This document shows, in pieces, positions 35,278 through 44,194 of a stretch of 64,000 nucleotides of DNA. Under the pieces are notes generated by a model. The model saw nothing but the letters and a program-made list of their open reading frames with translations. It did not search any database and was not told where the DNA came from. Source of the stretch: an uncultured Flavobacteriales bacterium (GTDB taxonomy: Bacteria > Bacteroidota > Bacteroidia > Flavobacteriales_D > Crocinitomicaceae). The stretch's first letter is position 1, and each line of letters opens with the position of its first letter. The stretch is taken from positions 1,602,435 to 1,666,434 of the forward strand of contig CALSTG010000001.1 of assembly GCA_943789205.1 (NCBI GenBank), written 5' to 3'. A program made the position numbers and the translations under genes.

Positions 35278-36294
35278 TTATTTATTTAAGGCATAAACCT
35301 TTTGCATAGACTTGATTCTGTGCACAATTAATTGTTTTAGTTCCTTAGGTTCTATAATTTCAATTTCACCACCATAGCTCAGCAATGTTCTGATTAATTC
35401 TTCGGACAATAAAAGCTTAAGGCTAAAAAAAGTTTCGCCTTTATCTGTTTCCTCAATGATTTCTTGAGATCTATGAATAGGTTGGCTTTTCAAGTACTTA
35501 GATGCAACTTCGCCTGCTCTAAGCTTTATTAAATGTGCATCGCCCTTGTAGCTCGTTATGCCCATTGCGTTTTTAAAATATTCTTCTGGATTAAAGTCCT
35601 GAGGTATATCTTGATGCTCATCTAATATTTTGGGTTCTTCCATTCTATCCAGAGCATAGGTACGAATATCTTTTCTATTGGAGTCATAGGAAATGAGGTA
35701 CCAACGTTTTTGGTATTCCTTAAGAAATAAAGGGGAAACTTTTCTAGGCTTACCAGCTCCTTTTAAAAAGCTTGTGTAAATAAACCAAACTTTGTTTTTT
35801 CTTTGAATCGCCTCAAGAAGTGTAGGTAGAAATTCATTACCTCCTACAGAAGCAGCTGCTTCGAACTGAATGTATTTAGACATCTCATTTTTCTCATCTC
35901 CAACTGAAACACGATCTACGATTTTATCAATGGCATTCCCAAACTCCTTAAAAAAAGGTGTCTCTTTGAACTGATGTAAGGTATCGACAGCATATTTTAT
36001 AGAACTCAATTCATCTTCAGTCAAAGGTATATCATTAATACTGTAGTCCGGGTTTTCATAATAATAACCTCTTTCTTTTTTGCTGTATTTAATGGGAGCA
36101 TCGTGCTCCATCTTCATATTGAAGAGATCTTTCTCAATAGTACTATTGCAAATATGAGCGCCATCAATTGAACCATATAATGATTCTTCGCAAGCTTCTC
36201 TGAGCTCTTGTTTTGACGGAAATGATTTGTATTTATTTCGAATCATTTTATCGATAATCCGAAAGCGAAGCAATGCATTCTTAATATGCGGCAT
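35278..36294 (-). CDS. WYL-domain transcriptional regulator
   Basis: 338 residues. An N-terminal winged-helix region (about 1-65, with Arg-Ile-Ile-Asp-Lys-Met-Ile and Ser-Lys-Gln-Glu-Leu) is followed by a WYL domain at about 170-225 (Trp-Tyr-Leu-Ile-Ser-Tyr-Asp and Tyr-Ala-Leu-Asp-Arg-Met) and a C-terminal WCX-like part. WYL domains sense nucleic acids or other ligands and often control defence or DNA-damage genes. Its ATG shares a TAATG junction with the upstream 472-residue protein gene, so it is translated with that operon and may regulate it. The ligand is unknown. Confidence 0.85.
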   Translation of the reverse strand: MPHIKNALLRFRIIDKMIRNKYKSFPSKQELREACEESLYGSIDGAHICNSTIEKDLFNMKMEHDAPIKYSKKERGYYYENPDYSINDIPLTEDELSSIKYAVDTLHQFKETPFFKEFGNAIDKIVDRVSVGDEKNEMSKYIQFEAAASVGGNEFLPTLLEAIQRKNKVWFIYTSFLKGAGKPRKVSPLFLKEYQKRWYLISYDSNRKDIRTYALDRMEEPKILDEHQDIPQDFNPEEYFKNAMGITSYKGDAHLIKLRAGEVASKYLKSQPIHRSQEIIEETDKGETFFSLKLLLSEELIRTLLSYGGEIEIIEPKELKQLIVHRIKSMQKVYALNK

Positions 36295-37712
36295 TATATT
36301 TTAAGTTCTTTTTTTTGGTAGCCAAACAATTCAAATGCTTTGATTGCCTTAGCAACTGATTCTGGAACATCCTCTTCCCAGCTTGACGCCCCCGCTCTGA
36401 TTTTGGAGAGTACATCATCTGACATGATATGAAGCAGTTTAGGGTTAAATTCTAAAATAGGCTTCATTTTATCATTTTCCCTCATGTATTCCAAAAGGCC
36501 TTTGAGGTTTGGTGCAATTTCAATATTATTTAGATCATAGATTTCACCATCTTCAACATTTAAGGCAGGATATACGTATAGTTTCATATTCGGACCAAAA
36601 CCGCGACCAAACGCCTCAAGTAAACCACCAGGGAGGTTGTCGTAATAACGTTCATCAAAAATGGTATTTAAATTATATACCCCGAGAATGACACCAATTA
36701 AATTCCCTCTTGAAATAGGAGCGAGGTACTCAACCATTTTATAATGCTTGAGATAATTTGATACCATTACCGTATAACCTAATGAAGAAAGGAGGTCTGC
36801 TCGGTCTAAAAAGTCTTGGACTGATATTTTGCCATCAGCAGTAAGATCTTTTAACGTCAACTCAAATACTACAGCCACGTTATCTTCTTTAACGTCATTT
36901 TCAGCGGAGAATGCTTTTCTTCCATTCTCAATCATATCTATGTGTACCTTTGTAACGGGTCGAAACCTTCCTCTTGTTAGTAAAATATTCTTTTTGTATA
37001 ACGCATTTGTTGGCTGAAGTACATTTTGAGCTAGGTCAAACATTGTTGCATCTGTAATTCCTCGTTTCACCAGGTTCAAAGCAATTACACGATTGTCAAT
37101 ATTACTAAAATCTGGTCCAGTGATACTTAGCATATCGATTTCGATACGATCTCTAGGAATTCTTTTTGTTAAGCCATCAAGGAATTCATCAATATCATTA
37201 TTTCTGTGATAGCAAGAGTGTATTAAATTTACCCCAAGAATCCCAAGAGCTTCTTGTTGCCCCTTGTGGCTATTGTCATGCATTTTTACATGCAAAACCA
37301 CGGTGTTAGGCTCTGCCTCTGGTTGGAGCTGAAAACGAATTCCAATCCAGCCCTTTCCTTGATTTGTTTTGTGGTAATTCAATGATTCTACGGTATTACA
37401 AAAAGCAAAGAATTTAGACTCCTTGTATTTATCAGGAAGTGTTTCTTTGAGATTTGTAAATTCCGTGTCGAGCATTATTTGAAGGCGCTCTTCACAAACA
37501 TATCGCTTCGTTTTTCCATACATGGAATCCGAAACTTTCATGTCGTATGCCGAATGACTAAAAGCTATAGTTCCGGAACTACCACCCGCCTTAAAAAAAT
37601 TAGCAGCAACCTCTTGTCCAGCACCGATTTCAGCAAAACAACCGTAAATATCAGATTGTAGATTTATTTTTAGTGCCTTTTCTTCTGTCGTTAGATGTCT
37701 TGTAGCTGGCAT
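36294..37712 (-). CDS. Conserved uncharacterised protein, often mislabelled as a TonB receptor or nucleotidyltransferase
   Basis: 472 residues, soluble and without a signal peptide. Conserved blocks include Ile-Tyr-Gly-Cys-Phe-Ala-Glu-Ile-Gly-Ala-Gly-Gln-Glu-Val-Ala near 23-37, Phe-Phe-Lys-Ala-Gly-Gly-Ser-Ser-Gly-Thr near 40-49, Leu-Gly-Val-Asn-Leu-Ile-His-Ser near 160 and Arg-Gly-Arg-Phe-Arg-Pro-Val-Thr near 248. I recall this as a widespread family with unreliable names in databases; nothing here looks like a beta-barrel or plug domain. The gene starts 2 bp after the MauG-like gene ends and its stop overlaps the WYL gene start, so it is the third gene of a four-gene operon. Function unknown. 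Confidence 0.7.
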   Translation of the reverse strand: MPATRHLTTEEKALKINLQSDIYGCFAEIGAGQEVAANFFKAGGSSGTIAFSHSAYDMKVSDSMYGKTKRYVCEERLQIMLDTEFTNLKETLPDKYKESKFFAFCNTVESLNYHKTNQGKGWIGIRFQLQPEAEPNTVVLHVKMHDNSHKGQQEALGILGVNLIHSCYHRNNDIDEFLDGLTKRIPRDRIEIDMLSITGPDFSNIDNRVIALNLVKRGITDATMFDLAQNVLQPTNALYKKNILLTRGRFRPVTKVHIDMIENGRKAFSAENDVKEDNVAVVFELTLKDLTADGKISVQDFLDRADLLSSLGYTVMVSNYLKHYKMVEYLAPISRGNLIGVILGVYNLNTIFDERYYDNLPGGLLEAFGRGFGPNMKLYVYPALNVEDGEIYDLNNIEIAPNLKGLLEYMRENDKMKPILEFNPKLLHIMSDDVLSKIRAGASSWEEDVPESVAKAIKAFELFGYQKKELKI

Positions 37713-37714
37713 GA

Positions 37715-38794
37715 TTAATTGAATGGATCTTTAAAATTAGGATTATTAATGAAAATGGTATCGTTTAAGGCCAGTAAGAATTGTTTTAACCACTCTTTTT
37801 CTAACTCATCGAGTTGCACGCCGCCTTGAGCGCCAAACTCTATCATTGGGTCTAGTGTTGCGCTCATTTGAATACCTGTTGAGTAATGCTCAATTACCTC
37901 CTCAAGTGAATTGAAACGTCCATCGTGCATGTAAGGTCCAGTACTTGACAGGTTGCGTAAAGAAGGTACTTTGAACTTGCCCAAATCAAGATCATTTTCA
38001 GTTACAAGGGCACGCCCAGCATCGCTAAAGGAGAGGTCTAAACCGTTATTACTAAATTTTTTGACCCGCATCAGCGGTCCATTATGACAGTGGAAACAGT
38101 CTGCACCATTCAGGCTCTTAAAAAGGTCATATCCGGCCCATGTTTCTGCCTCTATATTTTGAAGCACCTCATTTTCGCTATTGGAAAGAGAAAGTCCATT
38201 TTCATATTTATACATCACATCAAAGGTGGAAGAGCCAGATACAATAGTTCTGATAAACTGCCCTATGGCCTTTGCTACTTTCAAGGAGTCGATACCTTCC
38301 TCTCCAAAAGCGCTAAAGAATCTGTTTCGATAAGCCACATCTAGCTGTAATCGATTGACTGCTTCCTTCCATTCAAGGTGCATTTCAATTGGATTGGGGA
38401 CAGGTTCCAATATTTGAGCTTCAAGTGTTGACTTGCGTCCATCCCATGTGAAGAATTCATCCCAACCCATATTAAATAAAGGCATAGAGTTTCTTGTGCC
38501 TGGAATACCGTCTATTCCAACTGGAACTGCAACATTATCGGCGAACCCGCTTCCTATTTGATGGCAACTTGCACAGCTCATTGTTCCATCACCACTTAAC
38601 TTTGTTTCGTAAAACAAATGTCTCCCCAATTCCACACCTTCTTCAGTCATAGGGTTGTCTTGAGGGATTGTCATTTGAGGAAAATGCGAAGGGATATCTA
38701 TGGTATAGGGAGTTGGTAGAAAAGTGACCTTTTCTTTTCGACAAGCCGAAAATAAGATAATACTTACTATTAAAAAGAAAATCTTATGCATCAT
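37715..38794 (-). CDS. Dihaem cytochrome c peroxidase / MauG family lipoprotein (MbnH-like)
   Basis: 359 residues. The lipoprotein signal ends Leu-Phe-Ser-Ala-Cys near 14-18. Two c-type haem sites are present: CASCH at 74-78 and CFHCH at 233-237. A later Gly-Pro-Tyr-Met-His-Asp-Gly-Arg-Phe is the distal-ligand region of MauG/CCP enzymes; the Tyr may be the axial ligand as in MauG, but this needs alignment. MbnH, a member of this superfamily, converts a tryptophan of its partner MbnP to kynurenine. The MbnP-like gene directly upstream, with a 4-bp overlap, makes this the natural reading. A classical peroxidase role remains possible. Confidence 0.85.
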   Translation of the reverse strand: MMHKIFFLIVSIILFSACRKEKVTFLPTPYTIDIPSHFPQMTIPQDNPMTEEGVELGRHLFYETKLSGDGTMSCASCHQIGSGFADNVAVPVGIDGIPGTRNSMPLFNMGWDEFFTWDGRKSTLEAQILEPVPNPIEMHLEWKEAVNRLQLDVAYRNRFFSAFGEEGIDSLKVAKAIGQFIRTIVSGSSTFDVMYKYENGLSLSNSENEVLQNIEAETWAGYDLFKSLNGADCFHCHNGPLMRVKKFSNNGLDLSFSDAGRALVTENDLDLGKFKVPSLRNLSSTGPYMHDGRFNSLEEVIEHYSTGIQMSATLDPMIEFGAQGGVQLDELEKEWLKQFLLALNDTIFINNPNFKDPFN

Positions 38795-39585
38795 GGGACA
38801 CTGAGCGCATTAATGAAATTGGCCACTACCTTATCAGAAAGCATCTGTTGGCTATTATTGGAGTGTGTTAAAAATTCATCTTTGAGGTCTATAGAATTAC
38901 CTGCGGCAGCTAAAAAACTAGACAAATCTAATTGTAGGTTTAGGGTGTGTTCATTTTCTCCAGTTTGTTCCCAAGAAAGGTTTTCAAAGAAGCATGTTTG
39001 AAGCAAAGCATCTGTGCCAATATGAAAACTAAAATTATGGTTAAACACCTCGTTTGACAAGGTATCCACTTTACCTTCGATATTAATGAATATATAGCCT
39101 GTATTCCAACTCCAATGCATCGTTCCTGCATTTTCAATGTTTAAGTCACTTCCTGTGTCGAAAGCTGAGGGGTCACTATGGTTGTTAAAGGGGTCAACAC
39201 CTACGAGACCCTGTAGCTCAGTAAATGTATTGTAATCTTTAGCCGCACCTAGTAAAAATGTTCCCTTTTCTCTAAAGTCATATATTGAAGCCACATTGAT
39301 GGTGTCTTCTTGATTGTTTAATTGACTCAAAAAAAAGCTGATAGTTGTAAATTTCACACCGTATCCCTCAATAGTATTATAAACGGAATCTAAATATAAA
39401 TCCGTACCGTTGTAAATAGGAGTAATAAGAATTTTAATTGAATCAATTGCGCTGTAAGTGCAACTGCCATCGTTATGCGTTGCATTTGCATTATAGTTTT
39501 CAGCAGATTCATCTGTACAGCCCTTTTTTTTACATCCGCACAAGGTGCTAAAAACGATTAAAACAAGAAAAATATTCTTCATCAT
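38791..39585 (-). CDS. MbnP-like lipoprotein
   Basis: 264 residues. Lipoprotein signal with Thr-Leu-Cys-Gly-Cys near 14-18. Residues about 23-43 form a Cys-Thr-Asp...Asp-Gly-Ser-Cys motif common in marine Bacteroidota surface proteins. The MbnP-like domain runs from about 50 to the end: Phe-Leu-Ser-Gln-Leu near 85, then Met-His-Trp-Ser-Trp-Asn-Thr-Gly-Tyr (W158 and W160), and Phe-Ser-Phe-His-Ile-Gly (His188). MbnP proteins bind copper through a kynurenine made from tryptophan by MbnH; the two tryptophans here are candidates. It heads the operon with the MauG-like gene. The start could also be the second Met (39582). Confidence 0.8.
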   Translation of the reverse strand: MMKNIFLVLIVFSTLCGCKKKGCTDESAENYNANATHNDGSCTYSAIDSIKILITPIYNGTDLYLDSVYNTIEGYGVKFTTISFFLSQLNNQEDTINVASIYDFREKGTFLLGAAKDYNTFTELQGLVGVDPFNNHSDPSAFDTGSDLNIENAGTMHWSWNTGYIFINIEGKVDTLSNEVFNHNFSFHIGTDALLQTCFFENLSWEQTGENEHTLNLQLDLSSFLAAAGNSIDLKDEFLTHSNNSQQMLSDKVVANFINALSVP

Positions 39586-39592
39586 ATTACAT

Positions 39593-39600
39593 CAAAATTA
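39593..39600 (-). promoter_or_regulatory. Candidate -7 box (TAATTTTG) for the mbnP-mauG operon
   Basis: An exact TAnnTTTG match on the minus strand, only 7 nt before the first ATG at 39585 (10 nt before the second). If real, the transcript would be nearly leaderless. No -33 match was found. Confidence 0.35.
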
Positions 39601-39654
39601 AGCTAAAATAATCGGTTTTTCCTATTTTTAAGCCTACAGAAATTTCAGAATGTC

Positions 39655-42600
39655 ATGCTCTCAACTATAGATAGAAAAAAGACACCCTTGTGCGTTTTAA
39701 GTGCTTCTGCAGGAAGTGGTAAAACCTTTCAGCTTGTTTTAGAGTACCTGTCTATCTTATTAGCTCCTAAAAGTGCTGCCAAATACAAAGGTATCGTTGC
39801 TATTACGTTTACAAATAAGGCATCAACTGAAATGAAAACAAGGATTATCGATGCTTTGTTTAATATTGCAAAATATGACCCATCTGAAAACGATACTAAA
39901 ACTGAATCAATTGTATCTGAGCTTGAAAAAATCATAAAATTAAAAGCACCTGAGCTTCGTCATAGAGCATCCAGTGCTTTGAAAGCTATTCTTCATGGAT
40001 ATGAAAACTTCAATGTCTCCACAATAGATAAATTCAACCTGAGATTGATTAAGTCATTTTCAAATGACCTCAACTTACCTGCAGAATTTGAAATTTCTTT
40101 AAATGAGAAAGAGGTTCTTGACGAAGTTATAGAGCTCATGTTGAGCAGCGTGGGCTCTGTGGATAACTTAAAACTCACGAAACTTGTAAAAAACTATGCA
40201 AAATCAAATTTTCAAGACGGAAGTCAATGGAATTTTAAAAGACATTTATTGGCATTTGCAGCAGCATTGAACAATGAAAAAAACAAGCCCTACATTGCAC
40301 TTCTTGAAACTTTTGATTTTGATGAAAAAGAGTTTGGATTAATTTTCAATGAACTTAAAGAGATTAATGCTAAGTTCTTGGAATTACATGATAAGCTAAA
40401 GGTTTATGTCGATGGTTTAAATCTGAACCCTGAAGACCTTCCAGGAAAGTCAAACACCACAAAATCACTGAATAAAATTCTGAGTTATCGAAAGTTTCCA
40501 ACTTTTAAAAGAGATGCTTCATTATTGACTCCTACTTTCTTTACGCTTTGCGAAAAGCCGGGTGATTCGAAGTCATTTACCTCTGAGCTCAAGCAACAAC
40601 TTTTAGCTCTAAATGCATTTCATGAGAATTATGCTCAGCGATACATGATGCTGTCAAAATACAAAGCCAATTTTTACAATATGGCTTTGCTAAAGTATGT
40701 TTCGGACGCTTTAAAAGACCTCAGAATTAAAACAAAAGTCATACGGATTTCCGAATTTAATGAATTGATAGGCTCGTTAGTTCAACAAGAAGATGCGCCT
40801 TATATTTATGAACGTTTCGGAACGCGGTATGAGCATTTTTTATTAGATGAATTTCAAGATACTTCTCGCCTTCAATGGCTGAATTTATTGCCTTTATTGC
40901 GTGAATCCATCTCTAATGGGAAACAAAATTTAATTGTTGGCGACCCAAAACAGTCTATATATAGATTTAATAATGGCTTGGCGGAGCAGTTTGTTGCCTT
41001 GCCATCCATATATAATCCAGAGTCGGATCCAAAAATTGAAAACCATTCAGAGTACTTTAGTCAGATGGGTGTTAAAAAGCCTCTTGAAATGAATTATCGA
41101 TCTTCTCCAGAGATTGTTAATTTCAATAATAGTTTTTTTAAAAATTTCAAGACCTCCTTACCATCAAAATTTGAGCCTTTTTATGATGCGGTGTCCCAAT
41201 TGCCTGCGGCAAATAAAATCGGCTTTGTTAAGATTGTTTCTGAAAAAAGAAAGCCTGAATCTGATGAAATGATTGAGGAGATTTATTCAATTATTAACGA
41301 ATCATTAGAGGATTCCTATGACCTTGGTGATATCTGTATATTAACGGATAAGAATGATCTTGGTGTTAAAATTGCAAATAAATTAACCAAGAAGGGAATT
41401 ACTGTATTTTCTCAAGAATCACTTTTAATTTCTAGAAACATGGAGGTGCGTCTGCTCATTGCTTTTCTGAAATGGAGAATGAAACCGACTGTGGACTTAA
41501 TGAAACGACAATTTGCTGAGCTTTATTTTAGAATGAATCAAACAGTAAATGACCCTTATTTTAATTACATAAAACCAGTAATCAATAAATCAGGAAAAAC
41601 CATAAAGATTTTTGACGATGATCAATTTTTAAGTGATTATTTTGGTGGTACTAAAAAGTTCTTTAAACCCTTTGAGAATTTGGTACAACTTGTTCAAGAA
41701 TTCATAAGATTAATGGGTTGGAAAGAGGTAGAAAATCCTTATTTACATCAATTTTCAGATTTAGTTTTTCAATTCCAATGCAATCGTCAATCTGATTTAT
41801 CTAAGTTCATTGAGTATTTCGAGGACAATAAGTCAAAGTTTGCATTGAAGATGCCTGAAAGTAAAGATGCTGTTCAAATAATGACAATTCATAAATCAAA
41901 GGGGTTAGAATTCCCGATTGTTATTATTCCAAAAGTTGATTTCAGTTTAAGTATTCATAATGAGTCTAAGTTTTTTGTTGAGTCTGACGGAAAGGTATTA
42001 TATACTTCGTTAAGCAAGTCAAATATTTTAGATGAAATACATGAGAAGGCTTTAGAAGAAGAAAATTTGATTCTGCTAGATAAATTGAATTTGCTTTATG
42101 TGGGGTTAACCAGACCCGAAAGACGATTGTATGTGTTTAATAGATTTAATAGAGCCTCTAATTTGGGCCATCGTTTTCATGATATTCTGATGCAAACCTT
42201 TGAATTAACCGAACAAGATGGAATATGTAATTATCAAATAGGCGAGCGCTCAAAGAAACTATCAAGCGGCGAGGATATGGGTGATTTTTATATTCCGAAA
42301 GAGGTGGTCAATGAGTCTTCAGTATTTCAAATTGCTTTTAAAGAGAGGTTAAAAGAGGATCATAGTTCACAAGAAGAACGATTATTTGGTGTTTATTTCC
42401 ATCTTCTAATGGCTAAAGTAGATACTTTTGAAACCATTGAGGGTGCGTTAGATGTTCTTATCGAGAATGGACTTGTTCAAATTTCAATGAAAGGGCAGTT
42501 GATTGATACTGCTCATGCTTTCTTTAAAGTTGCCTCAGAGAACAAGCTTTATATCGGGGTTGAGAAAGTACTAAATGAGCACCCAATACTTTTACCGACA

Positions 42601-42795
42601 GGTAAGATATTTATTCCAGATAAGGTGATCGTTCGTTCATCTGATATAATTGTGCTTGATTTTAAGACAGGAAAAGAAGAGTCAAAACATCAAAAGCAGA
42701 TTCTTAATTATAAACGTAAACTTGAGGATATATATAAGAAAAAAATCATTCCTATGCTTTACTATACTCAGTCTAATTACCTCAAGCAGGTTTAG
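39655..42795 (+). CDS. UvrD/RecB-like helicase-nuclease (AddA-type)
   Basis: 1,046 residues. Walker A Ser-Ala-Gly-Ser-Gly-Lys-Thr (K23) opens an SF1 helicase; Asp-Glu-Phe-Gln-Asp-Thr near 397-402 is the Walker B/motif II, Val-Gly-Asp-Pro-Lys-Gln-Ser-Ile-Tyr-Arg-Phe near 425 is motif III, and Thr-Ile-His-Lys-Ser-Lys-Gly-Leu-Glu-Phe and Leu-Tyr-Val-Gly-Leu-Thr-Arg are motifs V and VI. The C-terminal Ile-Pro-Asp-Lys...Val-Leu-Asp-Phe-Lys-Thr-Gly and following Gln-Ile-Leu-Asn-Tyr match a RecB-type PD-(D/E)XK nuclease. It is likely the helicase-nuclease subunit of a RecBCD/AddAB-type recombination complex. The usual AddB-like partner is not adjacent. Confidence 0.87.
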   Translation: MLSTIDRKKTPLCVLSASAGSGKTFQLVLEYLSILLAPKSAAKYKGIVAITFTNKASTEMKTRIIDALFNIAKYDPSENDTKTESIVSELEKIIKLKAPELRHRASSALKAILHGYENFNVSTIDKFNLRLIKSFSNDLNLPAEFEISLNEKEVLDEVIELMLSSVGSVDNLKLTKLVKNYAKSNFQDGSQWNFKRHLLAFAAALNNEKNKPYIALLETFDFDEKEFGLIFNELKEINAKFLELHDKLKVYVDGLNLNPEDLPGKSNTTKSLNKILSYRKFPTFKRDASLLTPTFFTLCEKPGDSKSFTSELKQQLLALNAFHENYAQRYMMLSKYKANFYNMALLKYVSDALKDLRIKTKVIRISEFNELIGSLVQQEDAPYIYERFGTRYEHFLLDEFQDTSRLQWLNLLPLLRESISNGKQNLIVGDPKQSIYRFNNGLAEQFVALPSIYNPESDPKIENHSEYFSQMGVKKPLEMNYRSSPEIVNFNNSFFKNFKTSLPSKFEPFYDAVSQLPAANKIGFVKIVSEKRKPESDEMIEEIYSIINESLEDSYDLGDICILTDKNDLGVKIANKLTKKGITVFSQESLLISRNMEVRLLIAFLKWRMKPTVDLMKRQFAELYFRMNQTVNDPYFNYIKPVINKSGKTIKIFDDDQFLSDYFGGTKKFFKPFENLVQLVQEFIRLMGWKEVENPYLHQFSDLVFQFQCNRQSDLSKFIEYFEDNKSKFALKMPESKDAVQIMTIHKSKGLEFPIVIIPKVDFSLSIHNESKFFVESDGKVLYTSLSKSNILDEIHEKALEEENLILLDKLNLLYVGLTRPERRLYVFNRFNRASNLGHRFHDILMQTFELTEQDGICNYQIGERSKKLSSGEDMGDFYIPKEVVNESSVFQIAFKERLKEDHSSQEERLFGVYFHLLMAKVDTFETIEGALDVLIENGLVQISMKGQLIDTAHAFFKVASENKLYIGVEKVLNEHPILLPTGKIFIPDKVIVRSSDIIVLDFKTGKEESKHQKQILNYKRKLEDIYKKKIIPMLYYTQSNYLKQV

Positions 42796-43468
42796 TCTTT
42801 TGTGCTACAGCCATCTTTAAAAAAGTATAAATGATGGGGTGGGGAATGTCTCTAGTAGAAGATATTTGAGGGCAGAAAGCACAGCTGATAAAGAATACGT
42901 GTTTTTTTAAGCTTATGATTTCCGGATCTTCAAATTGATTGATAGCTTCGATATCAATAAAGTTTGTTTTTAGCTGCTTTGTTAATTGCGGATAGATACT
43001 ATATCGAGATGACGTCAGTTCAATATTTGAAAAGTTTTCATAAAGCTTTTTAAATGCCTTGCTCTGAGGGGAAACAGTTAAACGCTCAAAGCTATTACCA
43101 GCAATTAAATTTTCAGATATCAGTTTTTCTTGGAAGGAGGTAAGCTGGTTAAAGGTAATTAGATATTCCAGAAAGAGCTTAAATCCCTCACCTGTGATAA
43201 GCACCGGTACTTTATTCTCCGTCAACTTTTTAAAAATTCCTGAAAGATAAAATGGATTTTGTATCGGGCCGGGAGCAATCCAAATACCGTCATACTGATC
43301 GAAATAAGTTGCTTTGTGTTTTAAGGCATCCGCTATTTTAATCCAATAATAATTAAGCTCTAATTCGAGGAAGTCTGCTGAGTGGTCTAATGATAAATTT
43401 GTCGCATGGTGGGCATTATAGGTGAAATTATAATCTCCGATAATGGCTATTTTGAGCGTGTCACTCAT
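42782..43468 (-). CDS. Glutamine-amidotransferase-like protein lacking the catalytic cysteine
   Basis: 228 residues resembling the free-standing proteins related to the CTP synthase C-terminal (class I amidotransferase) domain: Tyr-Asp-Gly-Ile-Trp-Ile-Ala-Pro-Gly near 59-67, Pro-Val-Leu-Ile-Thr-Gly-Glu-Gly-Phe near 88-96 and a C-terminal Pro-His-Pro-Ile-Ile. At the position of the catalytic cysteine (Gly-Thr-Cys-Gly-Gly in active members) there is Gly93, so glutaminase activity is unlikely. The C-terminal catalytic His is present in Pro-His-Pro. It probably acts as a binding or regulatory pseudoenzyme. It overlaps the 3' end of the helicase gene by 14 bp. Confidence 0.65.
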   Translation of the reverse strand: MSDTLKIAIIGDYNFTYNAHHATNLSLDHSADFLELELNYYWIKIADALKHKATYFDQYDGIWIAPGPIQNPFYLSGIFKKLTENKVPVLITGEGFKLFLEYLITFNQLTSFQEKLISENLIAGNSFERLTVSPQSKAFKKLYENFSNIELTSSRYSIYPQLTKQLKTNFIDIEAINQFEDPEIISLKKHVFFISCAFCPQISSTRDIPHPIIYTFLKMAVAQKTKPA

Positions 43469-43486
43469 ACAACTAAAATTAGTTTT

Positions 43487-44119
43487 CTATTTCTTAAACC
43501 ACGATGTGATAATACCATTTTCGATATTTATGGATTCATCTGCGGCAGTTTGTGCGTTGTATCTCCAAACCAAACATGTAAAGGTACATTTGAAGAATGA
43601 ATAGTCACCGGTATTGTCAGACTGAGAACCTGTAAATTCGAATGTTGCGGATTGGTTGGGGTCGGTATCACGAGAGACCCATGTAACGCCATTATTATCT
43701 GTATACTCAACTTCTATTCCTGCTAATCCTTGGTTAGAAAAAGGGACAGGAGTGTTTGAATAGAGATTTAACCATTCGTTAAACATACTTACAGTTGGAT
43801 ATGCGTTTTGTGCCACATCCCATTCTTGAGCACCAAATTTCACTCGAATTGCTTGTGGGTTGTATATCGATTGGATTCTTGTACCGTATGTCATTTTCGA
43901 TAATGTTGGAGAGGGATTGATGTCCTCAGCGTTTTCCGAAACAGCACCGTATCCAAGAACATTTTGAGTAAATTCTATTTGGGTACCATTGACAAACCCA
44001 ATAAAAGCAGCATTAAGATCCACAGTATTTACGGGAGGAGGAATTACTTCATGCTCAATACATGAAAAAAATGTCATGCTTAGTGCTAAAAAAAGGCTTA
44101 TAGTTTTAAGAGTTTTCAT
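43487..44119 (-). CDS. Hypothetical lipoprotein
   Basis: 210 residues. The N-terminus is a lipoprotein signal (Met-Lys-Thr-Leu-Lys, hydrophobic core, Thr-Phe-Phe-Ser-Cys near 16-20). The mature part is predicted beta-rich, with Trp-Val-Ser-Arg-Asp-Thr-Asp and Cys-Thr-Phe-Thr-Cys-Leu-Val-Trp near the C-terminus. I do not recognise a family. It lies between the amidotransferase-like gene (18 bp) and the DUF6495-like gene (75 bp) on the same strand. It is likely anchored in the outer membrane; function unknown. Confidence 0.65.
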   Translation of the reverse strand: MKTLKTISLFLALSMTFFSCIEHEVIPPPVNTVDLNAAFIGFVNGTQIEFTQNVLGYGAVSENAEDINPSPTLSKMTYGTRIQSIYNPQAIRVKFGAQEWDVAQNAYPTVSMFNEWLNLYSNTPVPFSNQGLAGIEVEYTDNNGVTWVSRDTDPNQSATFEFTGSQSDNTGDYSFFKCTFTCLVWRYNAQTAADESINIENGIITSWFKK

Positions 44120-44194
44120 TGTTGTCTAAATTATATAACAGTCAGTAAATATACTTTAAAAACGAAAATTCTCCTAAAAAGATGCTTAATTGAC

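Noticed and set aside
36294-37712. TonB-dependent receptor
   Set aside because: There is no signal peptide, plug domain or beta-barrel, and the protein is only 472 residues, so the common database name does not fit.
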